Origin: Cristatella mucedo
Taxonomy: Eukaryota; Bryozoa; Phylactolaemata; Cristatellidae
Direction of reading: 5' to 3'
Assembly: GCA_009760855.2 (NCBI GenBank)
Contig: WPIO01000077.1
Span: 1,560,001-1,582,500 of the forward strand
Length of the DNA stretch: 22,500 nucleotides
In this document: piece by piece, positions 1-8,319 of the stretch
How the letters are laid out: each line of letters starts with the position of its first letter
Numbering within the stretch: the first letter of the stretch is position 1
Notes under the pieces: generated by a model
Told to the model about the DNA's origin: nothing
Database searches by the model: none
Seen by the model: the letters and a program-made list of their open reading frames with translations, nothing else
Translations under genes and position numbers: made by a program

Positions 1-969
1 CAGACAGGAGCATTTTCCAGTATGCGCTTGAAGCCTAATTGGATACTGCGGGTAATAGCAGCTGGCTTTACCTGCGAACTCATGGTTGGACTGTTTGTGT
101 CACCCACGAGTGTCCCTCCCGGAAATCGGTGGCTTGCATGAGACCTTTCTGTTCTGGCAATAAAATATACTTACTGTACTATATTCTATGGGATTTGAAT
201 TTAGATCAAACATACTCACACGCTTATACACGATCTACAAACGGAGGAATGTAAGTGCATGGAGGAATGTAAGTTGGCGACACAGACTACATCTGGGCTG
301 CTAACCAGTTACTAAGAAAGCCAATTTATCAGGAAATCCTCATCATCTCGGTTGTGGCATATCTTAATAAGAACATTGTCAGGATAAGAGTGCTTGGTAT
401 TGAAGGGACTAGCCAGATAGTTTTACATACGTCTTACTCTAGTCCCAAAGGATCCTTCAGAATGAGGCTCCAGCCCATAATACTCGAACGGCAACCTAGC
501 GACTATTCTGGCCTGGAAAAAAAATATTAGTCGGAACTTTTTTGTTTTACTTTACTAAACCCGTGAGGTAGCTGCAATGGGTGTGGCGTATGCAAGCACT
601 ATAACGTCAGGTGCCACCGTCGTTAAGCTGCTACCAAGGACTCACCGGCCGGCCGGAGAGGGGGTGGGGTAGTTGGAATGGCAGCTGCAGCGTGGCCGTT
701 CTAACTGCTTACCCCTGTCTTTGACTTAGTGGGTTTAATCCTCGCAAATATCTCTATTGTTTGTTTGACCATCTTCGGTAGCTCCTAGCATAGCTAGTGA
801 AGTAGACACACAAGCTTAGGTACGCCAGCCACGGGAAGTCCGCCAATAGCTAGTCCGTGTCAAGGACGCGAAATAAACAATAAAAATTCTTATAAAAATC
901 GCATCATATGTATCAAAGAAATTATTCATCCAAAATAATTATAACTATTATATTTATTTTTTCTGAAAA
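1..969. other. 5' flank of the PEX11-like gene, no gene recognised
   Basis: No coding region is supportable here. The only long frame (39-254, +) has no recognisable motif and normal non-coding composition. The last 120 bases (about 850-969) are very AT-rich, with runs such as ATTATATTTATTTTTTCTG directly before the first exon. That could be a promoter or 5'UTR, or the pyrimidine tract of an intron ending at the TAG at 977-979. A short GC block with CCGGCCGGCC lies near 645-656. No TATA box or initiator can be assigned with confidence. Confidence 0.4.
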
Positions 970-1035
970 ATGCTCCTAGCATCAAGGATGACAAGTGTGA
1001 AGGTCGTACTAGTAGGCGTGACCGGTTCCCGCACG

Positions 1036-1257
1036 ATGGACTCCGCCGTTACTATGCTCGAAAGCTACCGAGGGAGAGACAAGATCATTCGTACACTGTA
1101 CTACGGACTCCATTTTGCGTCTGGATTTTCAGGAAAAAACACAGTTGAAAAGATAGATGTACTGAGCCGTGCATTATCGGGCACTCGCGTAATTCTTCGC
1201 ATGTTCGATGACCTCTCGATGTTGCAGTGGACCATGTCATATGGCTTGGGTCGCCAG
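1036..1257 (+). CDS. PEX11G: PEX11 gamma-type peroxisomal membrane protein, exon 1
   Basis: PEX11 proteins sit in the peroxisomal membrane, where they tubulate the membrane and drive peroxisome division. The frame encodes 74 residues from the ATG at 1036. It contains [14 protein letters not shown] near residue 8, then [17 protein letters not shown], then [14 protein letters not shown]. The [14 protein letters not shown] and YGLG blocks match the N-terminus of the gamma isoform in animals, in the same order and spacing. The exon ends CGCCAG followed by GTAAAC at 1258, a good donor in phase 0. The frame is open upstream to an ATG at 970 and has another at 988. I prefer 1036 because it leaves about the same short lead before LESYRGRD as in known family members. 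If the TAG at 977-979 is a splice acceptor, an earlier 5' exon exists. The open frame continues past the donor only into a CT repeat, which is intronic. Confidence 0.85.
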
Positions 1258-1318
1258 GTAAACAAGCAGCTAGTGCACGCTGACAGGCAGGTAGTAAGGA
1301 GACCTTTTGAACCTATAT

Positions 1319-1321
<3 letters not shown>

Positions 1322-1412
<91 letters not shown>
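1322..1412. repeat. (CT)n microsatellite, about 45 units
   Basis: An uninterrupted TC/CT dinucleotide run, purine-rich on the - strand, lying just inside intron 1 of the PEX11-like gene. It produces an artificial Ser-Leu run in the + frame and should not be read as protein. Confidence 0.97.
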
Positions 1413-1415
<3 letters not shown>

Positions 1416-1847
1416 ACACTCTCGATCTGCAACTGCATTTTTAGACGATTGACCCTGCGGCTGTATTATTTTGCCGCCACGCTGCTAGTAGCCGGCCTAG
1501 TGGGTCCACTAAACTTGTTACTAATTCGGGTAGTGTGCAGATAAGGTCCACAGCCAATGCTCGGAAATATTTAATTGCTTCTTAAAATCTGTACATTTCT
1601 TTGGGTGCTTCTGTAAATTTTCTTGTCGTGTTGCTAGCCCATCCCTTAAAATATCGCTATTAAATTACTCTTGATTGCTTTCGTATCTATTACACTGGTG
1701 ACTTTAGAGCTTGACATCTTGCCCAAGTCATCAATTCCAATATGCTAGTATTCCTTATTATATTGGAAAACGTTCACGCACTCAGAATTAACCAGCTTCG
1801 ATCCACGAACCTTGCTGAGCGTGGATGTTAATAACTATACTAACAAT

Positions 1848-1955
1848 AACAATATATTGAATAGAGCCGTCTGAGAACTATTTCTCTTTCTAGGCACTTT
1901 ACATATGCGTTTAAGGAAGAATGTCGGTATGGTTAGTGATAGTGTGTACGGCGTT
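1848..1955 (-). repeat. LINE 3'-tail relic, antisense, in PEX11 intron 1
   Basis: The block GCCGTCTGAGAACTATTTCT, CTTTCTAGGCACTTTACATATGC and then GTCGGTATGGTTAGTGATAG matches the reverse complement of the LINE 3' tail seen elsewhere in the window. Other antisense copies begin at 3472, 4346 and 13640. It is preceded by AT-rich AATAACAATA, the decayed form of the ATT repeat that ends these tails. Confidence 0.7.
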
Positions 1956-2936
1956 TGAAAATTTAAGCACGAATTCTAAGTTTGTACAGTCAGCTACAGC
2001 ATTAACTGTAAAATGTGAGCTGTGGCTTAAGCATCAGGCATATTTTATACAGCACTTTAAGTAGGTCTAGAGAGGAAGAATTATATGCCTTGTCACCCTT
2101 GGGATTTTCACCCATGCAGATACTGTACGCATGTTTTAGCAGCTGTACTCGTACATTCACAATTCTAAACTGGTGTTTTGTCTCATCAAAGTTTTCTCAA
2201 TCTAAGCACGTTGTCTATCAGGAAACTGTATGCTCTGTCTCATGTTCATGACACAAGTGAGCAAACCGTAAGACTAAGGGTTGCGGGAAGTCTACATTGG
2301 CCTGTAGTTATCGTTTGCACTTGATACTAGCGGTATATGCAATTTAATAGGAAGAATAAGAAATGGAACTGTATAGACGTTGAAAGTTTTAAGGGTCCCA
2401 GCAGCAGTGTAACTCCAGGCTACTAAAACGAGTAATGCAAGAAAGGGGTCGGCCTCAGAAGGTTACAAACTCAAAACGAATTCAAGTAAAAGTAATCGAA
2501 AAAGCATAAAAAACAAAAAAGGAAGACCAACCGATAATCTTGATAGCGAATTTTCTCCGAGTATAATGTACCGAATTTCCATGGCAAGTCTTTACTATCG
2601 TTTCGAGAAACGCAGCACACGAGCATCAGTTGACTGGACCCAGTTGACTACCTATCAGAAGCCGAGATTGACTTCACGACCCTTCGGTAGCCAAGAATAA
2701 TTACTTGTAAATTGTAATCACTATTTTTAGGACTAGTCAAAACTTGGTTTACGACATGCCTCCCTCATACATGGCTATTTTGAATTAATTGTGGACTCCT
2801 TAATTTGAAATTCACGCATTTGTTTTTTTTTTAAATTGCCCTATAGTTTCATTTGTTGTTCGATGCTTAGAGCTGCTATCGCTGCTGGCAGATGTTTTTC
2901 TGTGGATAGTGCTCCAGCAAGGGATGTTTTTAACAG

Positions 2937-3115
2937 GAAAAGGACTGGAGCCTCCGGCTACTCAACCTCATAGATAATGTAGCCGGTCAGCTGTACTATC
3001 CACTAGAACATGTAGCCTGGTTTGCAGAACAACAGCTCATCAAGGCTAATGCCGAAAAGTGGTGGACGCTGTCAATAGTATCATGGGCCGTGTCCCTACT
3101 CGTTGGTGTGATCAG
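2937..3115 (+). CDS. PEX11G: PEX11 gamma-type peroxisomal membrane protein, exon 2
   Basis: The acceptor TTTTTAACAG is followed by a 179-base open exon and the donor ATCAG|GTGAGC at 3116. It follows exon 1 in phase 0 and leaves in phase 2. It encodes EKDWSLRLLNLIDNVAGQ, then LYYPLEHVAWF, then KWWTLSIVSWAVSLLVGVI. The LYYP-EHVAW motif and the following W-W-L-S hydrophobic segment are hallmarks of the gamma isoform, and the position after YGLG-Q is the expected one. The C-terminal third of the protein (second hydrophobic segment and short tail) is not found. Intron 2 runs into LINE-rich DNA, so the remaining exons may lie far downstream, be too short or diverged to see, or be lost. Base composition and codon use look like functional host coding sequence, with no stops. 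Confidence 0.88.
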
Positions 3116-3471
3116 GTGAGCAACCGTCACCGGTGCTTGCTTGGCTAACCGACGTGTTCTCAGAAACCTGGATCAGGTAGGAATACCGTTGGCTGCAAGG
3201 CTTGACTTTTGAGGCCTGAGTTAACAAAGCACGACTGGTGCTGAAATCAGTTATACCCATGCTTCCACGATGCGATCCATTGCCAATGGCTTGCAGCATT
3301 GCTAATTTGTGTGTGCTGCTTTCACCGTCGATCTTGTTCCGTGCTCGATGTCTTTACCGTGATTTCACCTGTGCTCTTGAACCGAGGGAGAGATCAGAAT
3401 ACCGACAGCAAAACCGATGATCATGACATTAGGCATGCTGCCTTTCATCTTTATAGTTAAGAGAAATCATA
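3116..3471. other. Start of PEX11 intron 2, nothing recognised
   Basis: This begins at the donor GTGAGC. It contains two short open frames on opposite strands (3096-3299 - and 3238-3420 +). Neither shows a family motif, and the - frame merely shadows exon 2. A faint resemblance to a LINE endonuclease segment near 3140-3180 is too weak to annotate. Confidence 0.5.
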
Positions 3472-3715
3472 AGAATACATTTGATATAGTGCCATCAGAG
3501 AACTCACTCTCTTGCTTGGCACTTTGCATTTGCTGTAAAGGAAGTACGATCGAATAGTTAGTAGTAGCATGCTCAATAAACAACTAGAATAACATGGTTA
3601 GGGGTGAAATGCACAGGGTCAGCATGTAAGTATGGTTAGTGGCAGCATGCAACAGTGTCAGCATGCATAAGCACATAAAGGACGAATCACAGGGACCCGC
3701 TGAATGCTGTCATAA
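3472..3715 (-). repeat. LINE 3'-tail relic, antisense, long copy
   Basis: It starts ATACATTTGATATAGTGCC, continues AGAGAACTCACTCTCTTGCT and TGGCACTTTGCATTTGCTGT, and then runs into AGCATGCATAAGCACATAAA. The same succession occurs at 13640-13800 and in shorter form at 1848 and 4346. The family reading is therefore a tail of at least 200 bp in antisense orientation. It lies immediately upstream of a sense LINE coding relic. Confidence 0.75.
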
Positions 3716-3719
3716 ATAA

Positions 3720-4270
3720 ATGCAAAGGTCATGCACTCTATCAAATATTCATTCTCTCATGATTATATGCTATCGACCTACTCTTACCAAATGGTGCACA
3801 TCTGACCACGTGCGAATTCTGCTCAGTCTGTACTTTGTGTTCCCTTGGGTACCAAAATTCATCTACAAATTGCTAAGCCTTGGGATCGTTGACATTAATT
3901 CTGTCCCCGACAAAATATCTTCTCTGATCTTTCTGCTCAATCATGCATCGGACCTGCCCTCAGTGGTAAAATTCTACAACGTGGTGCTACCCAATGTTCT
4001 GGATGAGTTTGCTCCTTTGACCAGACACATGGTGTGCCATCGCCCAGCTGACCCGTGGTTCACTGCAGAGCTTAAGCTAGCTAGGATTCCTGAGCTTAAG
4101 TTTAACAACGCACTCAAGAGATCAGGACTGATTGTCCATCGGCTGGCATACAAAGATATTGTAGATAGCACCAATATATCGTAGCAAAGGCCAAGTGTAG
4201 CTTCAATGAAAATATTGAATCACTGATGCACGATCCAAAAACGGTGATGTCTTCTATCAACCATCCACTT
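3720..4270 (+). pseudogene. LINE ORF2 relic, segment between endonuclease and RT
   Basis: The frame 3720-4184 (154 codons) reads DINSVPDKISSLIFLLNHAS, then VVKFYNVVLPNVLDEFAPLT, then RPADPWFTAELK and GLIVHRLAYKDIV. This is the layout of the spacer after the endonuclease in CR1/L2-like LINE ORF2 proteins: a short helical region, a Y/N-x-L-LD-hAPL block, the near-invariant P-W-hT-x-E-h motif (here PWFTAEL at about 4050-4070), and a tRG-hVhR-YK block. The ATG at 3720 is incidental. The frame stops at 4182 just where the next LINE block should begin, and no RT core follows: an antisense LINE tail sits at 4346. This is a dead copy with an internal deletion. The LINE clade is inferred and was not tested. 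Confidence 0.75.
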
Positions 4271-4343
4271 AGCCGCTCTCAAAGTTAGCTCCTTACCTAG
4301 TTCCATGTGGTGATCTAGCTGACTTACTAGCTGACCAACTTAC

Positions 4344-4440
4344 TTAATAATAATAATAATACATTTGATTTCGTGCCGTCAGAGAACTCAATCTCTTTCT
4401 AGGCACTTTATATATGCTGCAAAGAAAGCACTAGTTATTG
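4344..4440 (-). repeat. Antisense LINE 3' tail inserted between two sense LINE segments
   Basis: AATAATAATAATAATACATT leads into TTCGTGCCGTCAGAGAACTC, AATCTCTTTCTAGGCACTTT and ATATATGCTGCAAAGAAAGC. This is the reverse complement of the LINE 3' end with its ATT repeat. It lies between a sense LINE spacer relic (ends about 4270) and a sense LINE C-terminal relic (starts about 4575), so the copies are nested or scrambled. Confidence 0.8.
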
Positions 4441-4574
4441 GCTAACCTAGTATGACTCAGAAATGGTAAAGCCTAGCACCCAAAGTCGACTCTGCCAGCA
4501 CATTTGCACGAAATCTATGTGTCCTGTTCCAAAGTGACTTTCACTAGACGACTAGTCGAGATCTACAGTCAAGT

Positions 4575-5252
4575 CTGCCTACTTTCAGCTACTTTGCATT
4601 GCAAACATTCGGGCCTGATTTAGACAGGGATGCTTTATCCAGATTGGCCCATGCATTTGTTAGATTCTGTCTTGACTTCTGTAACTCACTGCTTGCTGGT
4701 TTACCAGCATTAGCAGTCAGGTGCTTACTGTTGGTGTGCAAACTCTGCAGCTAGGCTTGTCTGTCATGAACATTGCAGTAGCTTTATCGCACCACTTCTC
4801 GCCAACCTGCACTGGCTCCAAATCAAGCAAAGCATCGACTTCGTGGTTCTGTCACTCACTTTTAGGTCCCTTCATTCTCTGGCTCCAGTCTACCTATCAG
4901 AACCACTCCCCGACCAGGCTAGGCGTCGTATGTCTTGTGGTTCGGACTCAATTTGTTTAGCTATGCCTCTAGCTTACCTCAAATCCTTTGGAGACCGTGC
5001 TTTAGTTGGCTCCTAAAACCGGGAACTCACGCCGGAGCTGACGTCATGACATCCATCGTCAAGGCATTTAAAAAAGATGCTTAAAGAGCACACTTGTTTC
5101 TTACAGCATCTGAGGGGTCCTTGCCATTTGTCCTTTGCACGTTTATGCGAGCTGACATGGTGCCTGTCATCACTAAGCATTGGATCGTGCTTCTACTACA
5201 ACAAATATTCAGGGCCTAGAAAGAGATTAAGTTATCTCAAATACAAATGTAT

Positions 5253-5285
<33 letters not shown>

Positions 5286-5301
5286 CAGCAGCAGCAGTAG
5301 T
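4575..5301 (+). pseudogene. LINE ORF2 C-terminal relic with 3' tail
   Basis: From 4620 one frame reads LDRDALSRLAHAFVRFCLDF followed by CNSLLAGLPALAV. This is the post-RT region of CR1/L2-like LINEs (VHA-hV-SRLDYCNSLL-GLP). After a frame change it continues LHWLQIKQSIDFVVLSLTF (using the frame near 4808), then SLHSLAPVYLSEPL and LAYLKSFGDRALV. These correspond to the conserved LHWLPV-RIdfKil-LTFK, LhGLAP-YLselL and RLKSFGDRAFs blocks near the end of the ORF. The LINE 3' tail follows at 5208-5250 (GGCCTAGAAAGAGATTAAGT), ending in a TAG repeat. Several frameshifts and stops make it non-functional. RT motifs are missing. Confidence 0.85.
5251..5301. repeat. (TAG)n/(CAG)n microsatellite at LINE 3' end
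   Basis: About eleven TAG units are followed by CAG units, directly after the LINE 3' tail. This position is where other copies carry ATT repeats, so it is probably the element's own short 3' repeat after mutation and slippage. It yields a spurious poly-Ser frame (+) and poly-Leu frame (-). Confidence 0.9.
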
Positions 5302-5576
5302 GGTATTCGCGTGAATACGGCCTCAAGGACAGCTCGCGCATGAGGGAAGCACGAGAGTGGTAACAAACAGGACTGTTTTACTAGTAAGCTGCAGTGATGT
5401 GCCCCACCCTGCCACGGCCAGTGCCTTGGCTTCACTTATTTGTTACCAGACAACAACCAAAATAATCTCGGATTCAGGTAAAGGTTAATCTAGATACTTT
5501 TTTTTACAGAGGCTCGGCCACAAGTCCAAGTGAAAGCTGGGAAACGCCGGAAGCGCGATTTACTTGCCACTTCTGT

Positions 5577-5616
5577 GATTTACTGATTTACGCGATTTAC
5601 TGATTTACTGATTTAG
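5577..5616. repeat. Short tandem repeat, unit GATTTACT
   Basis: Five imperfect copies of GATTTACT/GATTTACG occur in 40 bases, with one further copy about 20 bases upstream. The flanking stretch 5302-5868 has no recognisable gene. It also contains a poly-C run of about 10 bases near 5830. Confidence 0.85.
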
Positions 5617-5868
5617 TGGCCACAGCAAAGTGGGTCGCAGTGCAGAAAGTGCGAGCCCTCGAACGGGGTCGCTAAAGACGAGCAGCTTGCCCCCAAGGTT
5701 GCATCTTTCTGCTACTTCTGCTCTGAATCTTTGTGCAGGCTGTTATTCCATTTATCACCGAGTTCATCTTCGGGGCCTTTCATCTTGCCTGGGCATTGCA
5801 AGCACTGAGCTGCAATGCAATAGCATATGTCCCCCCCCCCACCTCCCATACTGTACCTGCTATCTTAT

Positions 5869-6530
5869 GTACGATAGCGACGCTCGAAGTCTAGTAAATC
5901 CTGGTGGAAGCGTTCGCCTTGCTCCTCCGATTAAGACCGTGTTCTCCTTGAAAATTTATCAAAATGGACATCCGAATGTGGACTATGAAGGACATCTTCC
6001 AGCCCAGTACACCACGCTCTTTACTACAGTCTCAACCAGCTCTTCATAGTTTTATGCTTTTTGATTTCCTAAGATGCCTCACGAGTCCCTTTGACCACCA
6101 GTCTGGTTCAAGTCACTTTTTCCTTACTAGTGAGCTTCTTTTGTAATTGATTGCACTAGGTGATCTTGATCCGTGGTCCCACAAAGACACCTGCCTTGAC
6201 CTTTGCCTCAGAAAGCTGAGAGAAGAAGTTTCGGAAGTTCTCAATGGCTGCGGTTTCTTATTTAGAACTTGTGACAAATTGTTTTGCTTGAGTCCCAATT
6301 TGATGCATACTGGTGGCATTAACACCCTCCGAAGGTCCACTGGTGGCTGCCGCATGACCATTTTGATCCCCTGAGAAATCGGTCCTCTGCGGCCAATCTC
6401 ACCTGCAGTAAGGCACATGCTGTGCTCATCCATGCTGTGCCAAAAGCAAAGGTGGTTGGGAAACTCGGCGAAATCGCCCTGGAGATCCATAATGAAAGCA
6501 ACCAAGTTTAACCCACAGATGTACTTCCTA
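5869..6530 (-). pseudogene. Pseudogene of an uncharacterised multicopy animal protein family
   Basis: Read on the - strand with frame changes, the blocks in order are KYICG, VAFIMDLQGDFAEFPNHLC followed by FWHS (about 6510-6430), VLMPPVCIKLGL (about 6330-6290), FFSQLSEAKVKAGVFVGPRI (about 6225-6165), and finally EEQGERFHQDLLDFERRYR (about 5925-5870). From memory this is the order in a large family of unnamed predicted proteins, abundant in arthropods and cnidarians, often suspected to be mobile-element derived. That family has GLQGG-TK-PC-LC-WDSR, PPLHIKLGLMK, KAGhFVGPQIRKL and DEQGERFHQDI-xMExRYQG. Here the first Cys of the CxxC pair is Asn (PNHLC). At least two frameshifts and internal stops break it. 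It is a dead copy, its function is unknown even in intact relatives, and identification rests on motif memory only. Confidence 0.6.
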
Positions 6531-6749
6531 CTGCGAGATTATCGTGCATCAAGGTGTCCAGCTATGTAATCCTCTTTGAGATGCTTCACCTAGTGAACCT
6601 GATGAGGAGACGAATTGCTTAAGACATGCTTCAGTGAGTTCACTGGGTCTCAACCCACGGAGGACAAGTGTTGGCACTTCACGAACCAGGTCGCGAAGTG
6701 CGAACACTTGTAGCATGCAGTTCTTTGTGCCCATCGGAAGTAGTGTAAT
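6531..6749. other. Upstream flank of the pseudogene, nothing firm
   Basis: A - strand frame (6549-6734) may be further upstream pseudogene sequence, because LKEDYIAGHLDA precedes KYICG in another frame. I cannot match it convincingly to the family. Confidence 0.3.
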
Positions 6750-6830
6750 GGCCGCTAAGAATATTTTGCTGCAATAGAGATGAGACTGTTGACTCTGCTG
6801 ACCTTTACTTTTTTTTACTTTACCCGTTTG
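6750..6830 (+). repeat. SINE 3' tail fragment
   Basis: GGCCGCTAAGAATATTTTGC, GCAATAGAGATGAGACTGTT and CTGACCTTTACTTTTTTTTA match the tail of the tRNA-headed SINE at 8118-8315. That copy has TGCCTCTATACAAATGAGAC, TGTTAAATCAGCTAACGTTT and ACTTTTATTTTACC. The tRNA head is absent, so the copy is 5'-truncated or decayed. Confidence 0.7.
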
Positions 6831-7904
6831 CCTTTATCTTGATAATTGGCAACAGATGCTGCAAAATGCATCTTTCGGATGCTTGCAGCTCTTGATGTCA
6901 TCTTAGGAAAATTTGGATACGTACAGCAGTATGTATATATATATCTTGTGCTGCTGCAGCTGCTTCTGCAATCGTATGCAAGCGAGTTCTGCCAGTTTCT
7001 GGAGGTTTCCTTCTATAGTCTGACAGCTCTACTTTCTGGATGCTGTAAACGTTCCACGTGTTATTGTGGCAAATTGCACAGAGAGCGAAGTGCAGCACCG
7101 TAATTGATGCAATGAAAGATGCATCTCCAGTCTGCAAAGGCCGAAAATGAAATTGGTGAATATTTGAATTATGAGTTCATTAGGAAAACTAAACGTACTG
7201 CTTGGTGTATTTAAAGTCGGATCACGAAAGACAGCCAATGCACAGGTTTGGGAGTAGTTAGACGGAATTTTGTAGAACTCTCCCGACTTTAACGCTAAAA
7301 AAATTTCCGTGAATCCTCTAAAGCTAATGACTGGACAGGATATTTAATGCTTTGACAGGATATATAGGTATATGTCCATGCTATTGGGAACTGCACGGCT
7401 CCAAGCTCCCATCAGCAATCTTAGCAGCCCCAAGATGCAGTAGATTCGGTAGATGAAGGTGATTTCAAACGATGCTGCATCAGATTTATATCAATCAATG
7501 TGCTGAAAGAACTTGCTGTGACAGCGTCAGATCGGAGCAAAGCTCTGGTAGCTTCTGGCTATGAATCGCAATGAGCCTCTCACGGATGCCGACATATTGA
7601 ATTTCAACTGCAATCCACAACTATCGCTTTGTTCCTTGGTCTCAGTTATGGTTGTACATTTTCGATGTCCCCACCTCCAAAAGCACTATTTAATGTTAAT
7701 AGCAATCCCCGTGACTCTCGTGCTTGTACCAAATGTTTGCCCAATTAGCCTGTTTTCGAGACCTTAGCTCTCCCACTATTTACAGCATATTTACTGGGAG
7801 ACTGCCCCATGACCCGACATGCAACGAGCACACCCATTTATTTCATTTCTCAATGGCCTCAAGAGTACTGAAAATGCAACTTGGAATGGATCCCGTATCA
7901 CTTT
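6831..7904. other. Intergenic or intronic, no gene seen
   Basis: Short frames on both strands (for example 6846-7103 + and 7561-7767 +) lack family motifs. The region is AT-leaning, with a short TATATATA run near 6931-6940. No repeat family seen elsewhere in the window is detected here. Confidence 0.4.
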
Positions 7905-7991
7905 GCAGCAAATGTAAAGCGCCTAGAAAGAGATTAAGTTCTCTGAGGGCGCTTTATCAAGTGCAATATTATTATTATTATTATTATTATC
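7905..7991 (+). repeat. LINE 3' tail with (ATT)n, sense, best-preserved copy
   Basis: GCAAATGTAAAGCGCCTAGA, AAGAGATTAAGTTCTCTGAG and GGCGCTTTATCAAGTGCAAT are followed by nine ATT units. This is the cleanest copy of the tail. GCGCC and GGCGC flank the middle and can pair as a short stem, which is typical of CR1/L2-like LINE 3' ends recognised by the RT. The sequence upstream gives no clear ORF match, so this copy is strongly 5'-truncated. Confidence 0.85.
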
Positions 7992-8117
7992 ACATTTAGT
8001 TTTGAAAAAAGCCTGTCATGAGAATTCCCATGCCTATAGAAAAATTCACCATTTGCGGTGTATGCCGGTAGAATAGTTCTGCCGTGATAGCCCAGGAAGC
8101 TCACTCTTTAGCGCTTG

Positions 8118-8315
8118 AGGTATGGTGCTTGCACTTTAGCTCAGCAGGTAGGATGCTTGCTCTTTCTGACCGAAGTCGTGGGTTCGAATCCTTCATTGGG
8201 CGATCCTGTGTTGCCAACTGCAAGCAATGGTGATACCCAAAAAGGCTTTTCTGCCTCTATACAAATGAGACTGTTAAATCAGCTAACGTTTACTTTTATT
8301 TTACCGGGTATACAA
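8118..8315 (+). mobile_element. tRNA-derived SINE, copy 1
   Basis: The tRNA-like head carries a near-perfect Pol III A box TAGCTCAGCAGG (8137-8148) and a perfect B box GGTTCGAATCC (8181-8191), 32 bases apart. The head is followed by a body shared with 19990-20170 (GGGCGATCCT, TTGCCAACTGCAAGC, GGTGATA) and a tail ATACAAATGAGACTGTTAAA, ending in TTTACTTTTATTTTACC. The head does not fold as a clean tRNA (acceptor arms do not pair), which supports a SINE rather than a functional tRNA gene. The tRNA species of origin is not assigned. Confidence 0.8.
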
Positions 8316-8319
8316 CATA

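Larger units (their letters stand above)
1258..2936 (+). other. PEX11-like gene intron 1
   Basis: This is a GT-AG intron of about 1.68 kb. The donor is CAG|GTAAAC, and the acceptor is GTTTTTAACAG ending at 2936. It joins two exons of the same protein family in phase 0. It contains a roughly 90-bp CT microsatellite starting 64 bases after the donor and an antisense LINE 3' tail at about 1848-1955. Open frames within it, such as 2015-2251, show no family resemblance. Confidence 0.8.

Noticed and set aside
1258-1452. PEX11 frame extended through a Ser-Leu repeat
   Set aside because: The extension lies beyond a good donor, and the CT microsatellite gives the repeat. Exon 2 joins in phase without it.
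3096-3420. LINE endonuclease domain between PEX11 exon 2 and the LINE tail
   Set aside because: A short SETW-like match could be chance, and the following catalytic blocks are absent.
5077-5343. Poly-Ser protein and opposite poly-Leu protein
   Set aside because: Both are translations of the TAG/CAG microsatellite at the LINE 3' end.
8130-8203. Functional tRNA gene
   Set aside because: The A and B boxes are good, but the ends do not form an acceptor stem and the sequence continues into a body and tail shared with other SINE copies.
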